From: Euglena gracilis
Lineage: Eukaryota; Euglenida; Euglenophyceae; Euglenales
NCBI GenBank assembly: GCA_039621445.1
Contig: CP154954.1
Span: forward strand, 69,754,670 to 69,818,669
Length of the DNA: 64,000 nucleotides
Direction of reading: 5' to 3'
Shown in pieces: positions 1-9,355 of this stretch (within the stretch, counting starts at the first letter, position 1; each line of letters opens with the position of its first letter). The position numbers were made by a program, and so were the translations under genes. The notes under the pieces are model-generated. The model made no database searches. It was not told the DNA's origin and worked only from the letters and a program-made list of their open reading frames with translations.

Positions 1-280
1 AAACCTCCAAAAACGTCCGTTTTGAAAATGTTAAAAATTGCCGGATAAGAAGAGGTCATGACCAATCCAAAAATGCACAAAAAATCGACCAATTTTGCAC
101 ACGTCAAAAATTATGGGGTCGGGGTCCTCGAGCCCCCCCCCAATTGTCCCCCCCCCTAATTGGCTAATTGGGGGTCTGAAGGAGCCCGGCCATTAGCCAA
201 ATAGGGGGGGATGCCCCCTCCATATAAGCCCCCCCCCCCGGGAGCCAAAATCCCAGGGGGGGTCTTATATGGGGGGGTCT

Positions 281-590
281 CAGGGGGTGTACGGGTCGCG
301 GGCGGGGTCGCGAGGGGGTCACGGGGGGGTCGCGGGGGGCACGTGGCAGTTTTGACGGGTCACGTGTGACCAGTGTGACCTCACGTACAGCGTCACATGT
401 GACCTATTTTTAGAACTTCTGGGTCCAAAAATAGATCCAATTAGGAATTTTTCACACTTTTTTGGCAATTTGATTCCTAATTTGGGTGCCAATTCCTAAT
501 TGGGTGCCATTTTTTGGCTCCTACTGGGACGCGGGAACCCTCCATGTCTGGGTCGTGGGGGGGTCGCGGGGGGTACACCCCCTGGGGGAG
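281..590. repeat. G-rich-bracketed element with TTCCTAATT core
   Basis: Left and right arms are arrays of GGGTCGCGGGG / GGGTCACGGGG words (281-345 and 550-575). Between them lies AT-rich sequence with repeats of ATTCCTAATT. The same plan of arms plus core recurs at 42,046-42,408 (arms CCCCGCAACCC) and 52,090-52,445 (arms CCCCGCGTCCC), so I treat it as one dispersed element type. No ORF. Copy B has it at about 22,079-22,388. Confidence 0.5.
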
Positions 591-1380
591 CACGCCGTCG
601 GCCAGCCGTCGGCCAGCCGTGTGACTCACAGGAAAATGACCAAAACCATAGCTCGACAATACAAAGACTATTTCGCCGCAAATCTCCCGTCAGGTCATGT
701 TCATCGTTGGTGGAGGCTGCATATTTGCCCATTTGAAGTCATTTTTTGTCAATTTTTGTCAATTTTGCCAATTTTGGGATTTTTTTGACCAATTTTGACC
801 ATTTCAGCCTATTTTTTTGGGTCATTCTATAGCCATTGTGAAGGATTTTTTCTAACAAATTATTCGAATGACTAAAAATTGCTCAGTTGGTGGTCCAATT
901 TCCACGAGCTGACAAAAAAATACCTATAATGGACGGGAAAAAGCTCAAATTTTGTGTGGAACGGTTTCAAGTGACTAAAATTGCCCAAAATAGCCCCTCT
1001 TGTAGGGCTTTGCACCCCAAATTAGGCATTGACCACTCAAAGTTAGGAACTGGCCCACCAAATCCCCTCAAAACTAGAAACCCTTTCACTCATTAGGAAT
1101 TTACCGCTCAAAATAAGGCGCCGGCACACCAAATTTGGGATTACCACTCAAATGTCAGTACTTTACACCCAAAATTAGGCATTTGCCACTCAAAGTTAGG
1201 AATATACACATGAAAATAGGAATTTGCACCTCAAAATTAGGAATTGGCACACCAAATTAGGATTTTGCCTTCCAAAATTTGGAACAGCCACACCAAATTA
1301 GGCATTTGCAACTCAACAAAAGCTCAACGACAGGACCCGGCTTCCGTCACGCCGTCGGCCAGCCGTCGGCCAGCCGTGTG
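590..1380. repeat. Degenerate short-repeat array bounded by CCGTCGGCCAG repeats
   Basis: A 28-bp block containing CCGTCGGCCAGCCGTCGG occurs in direct orientation near 593 and again near 1,349. Between them, from about 1,010 to 1,320, roughly 15 degenerate units of about 24 bp read like ACTCAAAGTTAGGAATTGGC. The unit is related to the ATTCCTAATT cores of other elements in the window. I see no gene here; ORFs are short and compositionally biased. Copy B: about 22,391-23,180. Confidence 0.55.
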
Positions 1381-1594
1381 CTCCCCCCCTTACCACCACC
1401 CCCAACCTAAATGACCCTATTAATGTTGCTTCAGGACCCCCCAAAGGGTCATCTAGGGAGGCTAGGCGCGCCGCTCGGGGGGGTCCGGGCCCCCCCCCCC
1501 CCCCCCCCCCCCCGCGCGGCCCCTGCGCGGCCGCCCGGGCGGCCGCTCGCCCCCCCCCTGGACCCCCCCTCCCCCCACTGTGCCCAGCATAGCC

Positions 1595-1920
1595 AAGAAA
1601 AAAAAATTTGCCGAAAAAAATCGCAATTTTTTGAGGCCCAAAAATGACCAAAAATGACCATTTTCGGACACAAATGGCAAATTTGGGGGCCGCGCGCTCT
1701 GCGCGCGGCCAAAAAAAAGCACTTTTTTGGTCAAAAATGGCCCAAAAAATGGCAAAAAATGCCCACTTTTTGGACCCGAAAATCACCGATTTTAGGATGC
1801 GTTCCGCCCGCGCGGCCGCCCTCGGACCCCCTCCCCCCCCCTCCCCCCCGCGCGGCCGCCCGCGCGGCGGCCGCTCGCCCCCCCCTCAGCCCCCCCCCCC
1901 CCCCGCTGTGCCCTAGCCTC
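1595..1920. repeat. Interspersed module with GC-palindrome and C-tract flanks
   Basis: AT-rich module with the palindrome GGCCGCGCGCTCTGCGCGCGG's core near 1,690 and the phrase ATCACCGATTTTAGGATG near 1,780, flanked by C-runs and GCGGCCGC words. Copies are at 21,310-21,620 and 23,510-23,730, and an inverted, diverged piece lies at 61,438-61,505. Long frames across it are Pro/Gly translation of homopolymers. A further AAATTTATG triplication follows at 1,935-1,970. Confidence 0.5.
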
Positions 1921-2380
1921 CTAGGGGGTAACTTACTGAAATTTATGAAATTTATGAAATTTATGAAATTTAATTTTTTTGGAAAATTCACCTCGGCCCC
2001 AACCTCAAAAACCAAATTTCATGGCTTTCCCTCACATCTGGCAACATTGGCAAACCACAGCACACCTCCACAGCCGTGGCGTTGTTGTCCGATTTGAAAT
2101 CTGCCATTGGGCATGGCCAGAGGAAAAGCTGGAAAAGTGAAAGAATGTCATTGCCAAAGCCAAAACGACAACCAATCACAACGAAATGAAATCAGTTCAA
2201 CCACGATACCCAAAATCATTCAAAAAAATGTGCTGACCTGGGGGTCGGACCCCCTCGGCACGGCAAAATGGGCACCCCCCACCCATGGTGAGCCGACCCC
2301 CTCAGCACGGCACGCCAAACCATGACGAACAATGACAAACAGCCATCACTTTTGCATGATATGTGCTTTGTTAGTCATCG

Positions 2381-2451
2381 GTCAGATGGTCAAGTGGTCA
2401 AAGACCCCAGCTTGAGGTGCTGGCCTCCTCTGGAGGCGCGGGTTCTATATC
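2381..2451 (+). tRNA. tRNA-Leu(GAG)-like fragment
   Basis: The D arm reads GGTCAAGTGGTCA. The anticodon stem is a perfect CCAGC/GCTGG (2,407-2,411 with 2,419-2,423), its loop TTGAGGT has U33 and the anticodon GAG at 2,414-2,416. A long variable arm CCTC...GAGG follows, as in type II (Leu/Ser) tRNAs. The T arm is broken after GGGTTC, just before the long palindrome at 2,455. I read it as a tRNA-derived piece (SINE head or truncated tRNA), probably not functional. Copy B: 24,342-24,412. Confidence 0.5.
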
Positions 2452-2454
2452 AAG

Positions 2455-2538
2455 AACTGCGTCTTAAACGCAGACTCTGACCTGAGTCTGCGTTTCGAAA
2501 CGCAGACTCAGGTCAGAGTCTGCGTTTAAGACGCAGTT
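2455..2538. repeat. 84-bp perfect palindrome
   Basis: Two 41-nt arms pair perfectly around a CG centre. Each arm itself contains an inner inverted repeat (AAACGCAGACT ... AGTCTGCGTTT), so the structure is nested. TTAA occurs symmetrically near both ends (in TCTTAAACG and CGTTTAAGA). It abuts the TTAA-flanked element that begins at 2,545. Copy B: 24,416-24,499, also perfect. Confidence 0.9.
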
Positions 2539-2544
2539 ATTTAA

Positions 2545-3763
2545 GGCTGTGTTTATAAAGCAACATGGCTTTGGTCAAAGTCTGTGTTTCAGAACCTCGA
2601 CGAAGGACGGCAGACTGACGACATATTTTTTGGACAAAGCGAAGCTGAATTAGGATCCGCTGCACAGATTCCGGACGGCCGGAACCCCCGGAATAAGAAT
2701 ATGTGGCCGCCGGGCAGATTTTTTGCCGCCGCCTGTGGTCTTCCGAACTAGAATCCTTTCGAAACAGTGGTAACATTACCGTTAAACATGGGGAACACGT
2801 GAAAGGTGACACAAGATTTGCATCGACTCCTTTCTTTCAATACCCCATTTTGCCTGTTTCACTTTGCAACGTTGATAAGAATGCTGTGGGCGCTGCACCC
2901 AACGATCCAAGAGTTCTTTGGTAGGCTTAAATTGATGAGCACCAGATGTCACCTAACCTAACCTTGTGTGGTGATATTTTTGGGGAACTTCCCTCTGGGC
3001 CACTTGGGACAAAAAACCCCTCACCCCTCAAAGTCCCCCCAGAGTGGCCAATTTTTTGGCAAATTTGTCCCCCCCCCCTCAAAGTGGCCAATTTCTCTTG
3101 GCGCCGAAGGCGCCAAAGCCCAAAAATTGACCCCCCCCCCCAACGTGTCCCCTCCCTACAATGGCCGTTTTGGCAAATTTGTTCCCCCCCTCCTCAAAGT
3201 GGCCATTTTTCTGGGCGCCGAAGGTGCCAAAGCCCACAAATTGACCCCCCCCCAAAGTGTCCCCTCCCTCAAAATGGCCGCTTTGGCAAATTTGTTCCCC
3301 CCCCCTTGGCGCCGAAGGCGCCGAAGCCCAAAGATTGACCCCCCCAAAGTGTCCCCTCCCTACAATGGCCGTTTTGGCAAATTTGTTCCCCCCCTCAAAG
3401 TGGCCATTTTTTCTGGGCGCCGAAGGCGCCAAAGCCCAAAGTTTGACCCCTCCCCCCAAAGTGCCCCCTCCCTCACAATGGCCGTTTTGGCAAATTTGTC
3501 CCCCCCCCTCAAAGTGGCTATTTTCTCTTGGCGCCGAAGGCGCCAAAGCCCAAAAATTGATCCCCCCCCCAAAGTGCACCTTATTTCTGCATCGGGATGC
3601 TTCGGGTCCAAATATTGTGAACACAATTTTCTTGGTCGGAGTCCGTGTTTAGAAACACAGACTTAGGTCAAAGTCTGTGTTTCTAAACACAGACTTCGGC
3701 ACGCCAAAGTCTGTGTTTAGAAACACAGACTTTGACCAAAGCCATGTTGCTATAAACACAGCC
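2545..3763. mobile_element. TTAA-flanked inverted-repeat element (piggyBac- or Kolobok-like target)
   Basis: The termini are inverted repeats of about 44 bp: GGCTGTGTTTATAAAGCAAC... at 2,545-2,589 and its complement at 3,721-3,763, differing by a 2-nt gap. TTAA stands immediately outside on each side (2,541-2,544 and 3,764-3,767), the target duplication of piggyBac and Kolobok transposons. The interior has no transposase; a 73-codon frame at 2,703-2,924 looks coding-like but I do not recognise it. A tandem array at 3,000-3,570 and extra hairpins CAGACTT...AAGTCTG near the right end fill the rest. Copy B: 24,506-25,726, with TTAA at both ends. Confidence 0.75.
3000..3570. repeat. Tandem array of ~92-114-bp units
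   Basis: Five or so units, each with CCCCTCAAAGTGGCC, the palindrome TTGGCGCCGAAGGCGCCAA, CCCAAAAATTGACCCCC and ATGGCCGTTTTGGCAAATTT. The phrase GGCAAATTTGT recurs at about 3,060, 3,172, 3,286, 3,377 and 3,490. It lies inside the TTAA element. All six frames stay open for long stretches because the unit lacks stops, so the Pro/Gly-rich ORFs here are not genes. Copy B: about 24,965-25,533; a degraded unit is at 13,000-13,130. Confidence 0.85.
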
Positions 3764-3832
3764 TTAAACCCCGCTCTGATCATTCTTTGTTCACCAAAAA
3801 AGGATTCCTCGTGTAGTTCGGGAAAATTGTCA

Positions 3833-3905
3833 CAGTGGGGTTTGAACTCACGCCCCAACAGAGGACCAGGTTTCAAAGCTGGCGTCATTTGACCACTTGA
3901 CCATT
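3833..3905 (-). tRNA. tRNA-Ser(TGA)-like fragment
   Basis: On the minus strand the sequence starts ATGGTCAAGTGGTCA, the same D-arm phrase as the Leu-like fragment at 2,381. It continues with a CCAG/CTGG anticodon stem, loop TTTGAAA (anticodon TGA, plus-strand 3,873-3,875), a variable region and a T arm GTGAG TTCAAAC CCCAC with one mismatch. The acceptor arms do not pair. It lies just outside the right end of the TTAA element, in opposite orientation to the left-hand fragment. Copy B: about 25,796-25,868. Confidence 0.4.
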
Positions 3906-4199
3906 TGGCGAATGCCAAGGAATTAATTACACACCGACGAAGCCTTTTGACTCACTAGACAAATGAAGCATGGCCATCATAGGTGAGAAATCATTGCATT
4001 TTGGGACAGATCATAAAAGGAATCAACTAAAAATCAACTCACCTTCCAACAGGCCACAAAAACAAGACAGACTTAGACCACGGCAAAGTGTCCAAATGTT
4101 CACATAGCAAACATAGCTAAATGGTTGAATCGGATGAATACCTCTTGGAAGGGTGCAGGCTTTGTTTCATAAACCCCCCGGGGGGGAACGTTCGGTGTA

Positions 4200-4365
4200 C
4201 CCCCCCCCCTCATTGTCCCACCGACCTCTCTCCCCGGGAGGACCGACTGGACAATAAGGGGGGGGGACAATACGACCGTTCCAAAGGAATTTCATTGGCC
4301 GAGCCAAAAAAAAAACCCCGTCGGCCGGGGCCGAGGGACAATCTGGGAGGACAATAAGGGGGGGG
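4200..4365. mobile_element. C/G-tract MITE, TA target (ATTGTCC family)
   Basis: Left end (C)10 then TCATTGTCC, right end GGACAATAA then (G)8: terminal inverted repeats with the homopolymer at the outer tip. TA stands on both sides (4,198-4,199 and 4,366-4,367), the Tc1/mariner-type target. No coding capacity (166 bp). Copy B: 26,163-26,328. A diverged relative is at 60,586-60,762, inside another repeat. Confidence 0.8.
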
Positions 4366-4787
4366 TAAGGCGGCGTTTTGAAATCCTTCGGTTTGGGCCG
4401 TCATTTTGGGGGGGGGGTGAGAGAGACACAGGGGGGGTGGCAAACAAAAGTTATCTCGCCGCAAAAATACTTTTTCCCCGATTTCTTTCCGAGGCTCACG
4501 GGGGAGGCAAACGTGATGAAGCAATGCCTGCCGGAGATGCTCAAACTTAGACGGCCGTAACTGGACACTAAAAAATCAAATTGCGCCTGGAATTGTGGCT
4601 TGAGAAAATAGCCCTTCAAAGGGTCTTTCGCAAAATGTCAATCTTCAAAGCCCAAATAACGCCACAACTTCACCATAGAAAGCAAAATTCTTGGATATCT
4701 TTTTGTCACAAAACCCCATGATTTCTACGGAATTAGTTAAGAAATTGGGGAAATGAGGTTCAAAAAAGGAGCAACATAGGTAGTTCA

Positions 4788-5842
4788 GGTGCAAATGCGC
4801 CTGAAATATGTTCTTTTCAATCAGACGAGATCTTTACATGAGTTATGTTGTTGGATGGGGCCTCACTCAAATCCAGGCGCAATTGCGCCTGAACGCATTC
4901 AAAAAAGAGGCCAATTTGGTGGTCCCAAAAACAGATGAAAAAAGGTAAAACAACATTCAAAACAAGCTCGGAAGTATGCAGTCACGAGTCTTGAACGCAA
5001 GCACTTACTTCACTGACTCAACAGACTACTTTGTGGAACGCCCCCATACAGATTAGTGCACATGAACACAAAAAAAATGCTGTCATATTTTTGGAGTCCT
5101 ATCACATCGAAATTTGAAAAAGACAAATGACGATAAATATAATTCATACATAAGATTAATTGCGAATTGACATTTCAAAAAATGGGACGTAATTGTGGCT
5201 GACAAGAAACTTCCAGGCGCATTTGCGCCTGGATCTTCAGAGAAACAGCACTTTTTTGCCTTCGACAGACAAGCATCCCGGCGCAAATGCGCCTGGACGG
5301 TTGCCAAAACAGTCAATTGCCAATTCACTTTTGATGAGGAATTGTCGAGTTGTGAATGCCACCCTATGTGACATGATTTTTGCATGTGACCGCTTTTTCA
5401 CTTCCGTGGTTGTGTGGCAGATGTCTGGAAACACATTGACAAAGTCTTAGACGGCCGTAACTGGACAGTTTTTTTTCTCCAAAAAATTGGTTAAAATTTT
5501 GGCCTAAAACGGGTTTTCTAGGAACACTTTTGAAAAAATTCCAGGCGCATTTGCGCCTAAACCCAATTTTAAATATTGCCACAGAGTGCCATTAAATTGT
5601 ATCTTTTTCAAGGGTTCCAGGCGCAAATGCGCCTGGAACCTCCCAGAAACGGGCGAAAAAGGACCATAATTTCACCCCAGACAGGTTTTGTCTTTGATCA
5701 AAACCAATTGGCAAAGAATAAATATTTTGGAAAATACACACAGTGTTCTATTTGTTGTATTGTCAAGGGGTGTCTCCCGAATATGTTTTTTAAGGTATTT
5801 TTGGCATCATCAGAAAAGTATTTTAGGCGCATTTGCGCCTAG
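4788..5842. repeat. Cluster of seven ~20-bp palindromes (CAGGCGCAAATGCGCCTG)
   Basis: Near-perfect palindromes of the form AGGCGCAAATGCGCCT (or with ATTTG/AATTG centre) occur near 4,791, 4,875, 5,213, 5,278, 5,541, 5,617 and 5,824, with a half site at 4,580. A direct repeat CTTAGACGGCCGTAACTGGA occurs at about 4,547 and 5,447. No ORF longer than about 100 codons and none recognisable. The sites could be protein-binding iterons or remnants of tiny palindromic elements. Copy B: about 26,750-27,805, with the sites intact. Confidence 0.85.
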
Positions 5843-5859
5843 AATACCTCTCAATACAC

Positions 5860-6700
5860 CAAACAGTGGTAATGAAAAGAAAAGTCAAAGGGGACAAGGC
5901 AGTACAGTTGGTCAAACCTTGGGACCCCCCCCTCCCCCCCCCCTGTACAGTTCCAACCCCCCCCTCCTGGGAGCCCCCCCACCTCCCCCCCCACTTCCAA
6001 CCCCCCCGAGACAGATGAAAAATTTTTTGTCCGAAATTGGTCATTTTTTTCATTTTTTGAAAGGAAATTTTGTCAGGATTTTCTTGACCATCACATTTTT
6101 TGGGATGCATTTTGGGCCATTTTTGAAGGAATGCCCAAAAAATTCTGTTTTGGATGTGGAAATGCACCATTTTTTTGCACATTTTTTTTAAAAAGGAAAA
6201 AGGTCAGTTTTTTTATCTCTGCAGCTTCGTAGTCCAGAAAGGACATGAACCATCATGTCCTTGGAAAAACTAAAAAACGTCACTTTGATAACAAAAAAGA
6301 AAAAATCAAAAATATTTAATGAAAAAAAATGGTAATTCAGCAAGGAAAAAAGTCAACTTTTGCTTTTTTTTAAAACAAATAAACATTTTTGGGTTTTTTT
6401 TTTAAAAATAACATGCTTTTTTTTATAAAAACAACAAAACAAAAAAACGTCAACCCTGCCCCTGGGGGGTTGGTACGCCGTGGCGAGGGGGTCCGAATAG
6501 GGGGGGGGGGAGGGGGGGGAAATGGCGTGGCGAGGGGGGCGGCGACCAGGGGGGGGGTGGGGTGTACCATGGTCGCCAACAAAATTTTCGTTCAAAAAAT
6601 CGCGAAAATCGCCGGTGGCGTGGCGAGGGGGTCCGGCTAGGGGGGGGGAGGGGGGGTAAATGGCGTGGCGAGGACCACGGAGAGGGGGGGGGGAGGGGTG
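5860..6700. other. C-tract block, A/T-rich repeat and GGCGTGGCGAGGGGG array; no gene seen
   Basis: From 5,900 to 6,010 there are C-runs around CTGTACAG; a similar block is at 7,090-7,190. The AT-rich stretch 6,015-6,170 (ACATTTTTTGGGATGCATTTTG) recurs diverged at 61,555-61,665. From 6,460 to 6,690 the words GGCGTGGCGAGGGGGTCCG alternate with G-runs (also at 58,975-59,030). At 6,449-6,456 TCAACCCTG matches the complement of the hAT-like end CAGGGTTGA seen at 53,830, so this may be one end of a related element whose other end I cannot find. Confidence 0.4.
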
Positions 6701-6706
6701 TACCAA

Positions 6707-7021
6707 CCCCCCCCTAGTTAGTGACCCCCCCTATTAGTAACCCTTGGACCCCAGGCAAAAACAATTTTTTGGAGGGAAATATTTTTCTTTGAAAAAAACC
6801 ACCAAATTTGGCCATCGGAATTTTTTGATGGTTGTCATTCATGAAAATTGCCCCGGAATGCCCAAAAAGATAACCTTGAAACACCCAAGAATTGGGGTAG
6901 GGGGCAAAAATTGGGCATAAATTGCCCCCCCCTGAGTTAGCCTTGTTTTACACCCCCCGCCCCTATTAGTCACCTTGGCCAAATTCCCCTCCCAAGGGGG
7001 TGACTAACTATGGGGGGGGGG
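6707..7021. mobile_element. C/G-tract inverted-repeat element (TAGTTAGTGACC family)
   Basis: Left terminus (C)8 TAGTTAGTGACCCCCC, right terminus GGGGGTGACTAACTATGGGG...; the two are inverted. A second internal copy of CCCCTATTAGTCACC near 6,957 suggests nesting. No TA or other clear target duplication, so the ends may be slightly off. No ORF. Copy B: about 28,672-28,985. Confidence 0.55.
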
Positions 7022-7395
7022 AATGGTATGTACAACGAAGACAACCTCAATTGGACGAAAAATGTCGCAACTGTCTCGGGGGTAGGCAGTACAGTTGCGA
7101 TTTTCTGGGGACTCCCCCCTCCCCCCCCCTGTACAGCTTCCAACCACCCCCCTTTGACCCCCCCACCCCCCTCCCCCCCCTTTGCCTTGTCCCCAAAGGT
7201 CAGCCGAGGGCGACCGTTGGTAAGAAAATCGGCCGCAGAGAAGACACGCTCCGCACTTGCTTGTGCAGCGGGGATGGAGGCCAAAAAACAACCCAGGGAG
7301 GACAAGCCAGTGTCAGGCTAATGCAATTCTCCTCTTGACCCACCCACAAAACGTGTTTCAAAAAATGAAAAACTCTTCTCGGGAGGCACACCATG

Positions 7396-7467
7396 GCAAG
7401 GATTGCACTTGTTGGCACATATATGCATCCTAAGCATGAGGTCGTGGGTTCAATCCCCACACATGTA
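7396..7467 (+). tRNA. tRNA-Arg(CCT)-like sequence
   Basis: T arm perfect: GTGGG TTCAATC CCCAC (7,445-7,460). Anticodon arm TATGC ATCCTAA GCATG has five pairs (one wobble), U33, anticodon CCT and A37. The D arm is weak and the acceptor strands do not pair, so this is more likely a tRNA-derived repeat head than a working gene. Copy B: about 29,358-29,429. Confidence 0.4.
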
Positions 7468-7805
7468 TGTGATTGTTTCAATTATTCCACAGTGAATTTT
7501 GCCACAAGAGTTGTGAAATTAGGATTCCCCACTGACAGAAAATAAGAGCTCCAGGCGACGTGGCTGAATTTGGTGGTGATCGCCAGTCGTCTGACGAAAA
7601 GAGCTTTCGATCGAGGGGTGATTTTATACCTGGACGATTGACACAGCCAGAAATACCCTCGCGATCGCCGCAATTTGGTGAAGTGCAAAGTGGTGTGACA
7701 TTGCAGTTCAGTGGTCGGAGATTGGTCCTGGGAGTGTCCTTTGGCCGAAGGGTGGGGACGCCGGTTCTGTCCTGAGCCCGGCGTCTCTAAAACGCCGGCT
7801 TAAAC

Positions 7806-7922
7806 AAGAGGTCTCGGACGCCGGTTCTGTCCAAAGCCCGGCGTTCCAAACGCCGGGTCCTTCGGACGGAACCGGCGTTTGGAACGCCGGGCTTTGGACA
7901 GAACCGGCGTCCGAGACCTCTT
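7806..7922. repeat. 117-bp hairpin with ~50-nt arms
   Basis: Arms of about 50 nt (starting AAGAGGTCTCGGACGCCGG) pair essentially without mismatch around a short loop that itself contains GTCC-TTC-GGAC. A partial third copy of the arm (GGACGCCGGTTCTGTCC) precedes it at 7,758. The structure resembles long-hairpin RNA loci or a foldback element. Copy B: 29,768-29,884, identical. Confidence 0.85.
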
Positions 7923-8524
7923 TTTTGTAGTAGAGGGTTTCATGGCAAAATTGTGAAATTGGTATTTGCCTGTGACAGGAAATAAGAGTTCTGTGCAACA
8001 TGGTCATTCATTTGCTGTGAAATTCTGATTTTCAACTGCAGTTTTTTCGGGAAAAAAGCCATGGTAGATGGCCCGAAAGTGGAGGGGGGTTATGAACCCA
8101 GGGGGGGTCATCTGGGGGGTATGATTTGGGAAAATGCTTTTCAATGAAAAGCGCCGAGAGAGATTTTTGACTTTGGGACCCGATTTTCATTATGGATCAG
8201 CAGGGATCCCCCCCAGTCGGACCTGCTCAACACAGGACGGACCCCCCCCTTGAAAGTGCTCGTCAGCTCTGCCAAGAAGAAAATTGCATCTCTACATCGA
8301 GAAAGACCCCCCGTATGGGGGTTCTAGACCTCGCCTCGAGCGTGAGGACTGTGCCTGGGACAAGGACTTGTGCTGACGCCCGAGTCCACAGTCCCACTCG
8401 AGTCCGTGTCTCGGACACAGTTTCCGATGTCAAGGGGTCTGTGACCATTTTTAACCCCTTGAAAGCCGGACCTTGGTGACCATGAGCGAGAAGGTTTCTT
8501 GACGTGATTTCATTGGTCTGCCTA

Positions 8525-8908
8525 AACCCCACCCCCCACTTATAAACCCCCCCAATTATATAACCCCCCCACTTATAATCCACCCCCTCGGGCCGACCAA
8601 CCAAACCGGATCCTATAACCCCCCCCTGGGGAGAGAAAAATGGAAACCGCTGGGGACGATTTTTCCAGCCCCAAACCAACCAAAAACTGATTTTTTTTGG
8701 CAAATTTTTGAGACCGACCATTATCAAAAATGCTATTTTTGACCAAATTTGCCGAAAATTGCCAATTTGGGGGTTTCGGGGTCATTTTGGGGGGGTCGGA
8801 TTTTCACCAACAATTCCGGATCCTATACCCCCCCCATTTATAACCCCCCCCTTCGGCCGACCAACCAAACCGGATCCATTGAACCCTGGGGGGTTTATTA
8901 GTGGGGTT
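8525..8908. mobile_element. C/G-tract MITE, TA target (AACCCCAC family)
   Basis: Starts AACCCCACCCCCCACTTATAA and ends ...TTATTAGTGGGGTT; TA stands on both sides (8,523-8,524 and 8,909-8,910). Internal inverted pieces include CGGATCCTATAACCCC and ACCAACCAAACCGGATCC, which occurs twice. 384 bp, no ORF. Copy B: 30,487-30,858. Confidence 0.7.
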
Positions 8909-9003
8909 TAATTTCTGGTGTCCACAGACTTATAACTTGTGACGGAGCGGAGTACAGGCCCGGGCCCAAATCTCGTGGACGTTTATTTCGGTTGGACGAA
9001 AAA

Positions 9004-9072
9004 CCTCGGGGGAATTAAGTCCGGTTAAATTCCTCGACTGTCGGGTGGTCCACGGAATTAATTCCCCCGAGG
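9004..9072. repeat. Inverted repeat, 15-bp perfect arms
   Basis: CCTCGGGGGAATTAA (9,004-9,018) pairs with its exact complement at 9,058-9,072. It lies between the TA-type MITE and the YR element. Copy B: about 30,954-31,022. Confidence 0.7.
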
Positions 9073-9355
9073 ATTACTTACCTGAAATAGCGAAAGTCTA
9101 CGCCTTCTTTATCCCCCCCCCCCCCCCCCCACGGTTGCACACCGCTCAGAAACCGATGAAGAAATTTTTGGTATGTAGTGCCAAGAATGCGAAGCCTGAA
9201 GCAGTGCAAGCTGCTGAAGAAGTTGATCACAGATAGGTTTATGTCCCTGGGGGTGTTGGGGACGCAGGGGGGACGCGGGGGGGGGGGGGACGCGGGGGAG
9301 GGGGGGGGGGACGCGGGGGCACCACCATTCTAGGGACCACGATCAAAGCTGATTT

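Noticed and set aside
1313-2097. Long Pro-, Gly- and Ala-rich ORFs on both strands
   Set aside because: They are translations of C/G runs and GCGGCCGC words, overlap on opposite strands and change with run length between the duplicate copies.
2968-3666. ORFs of 130-232 codons over the tandem array
   Set aside because: The tandem unit simply lacks stop codons in several frames; repeats on both strands give similar 'proteins'.
4788-5842. CRISPR-like array of palindromic repeats
   Set aside because: Spacing is irregular (65-340 bp), sites are only ~16-20 bp, there are no cas genes, and the DNA is eukaryotic.
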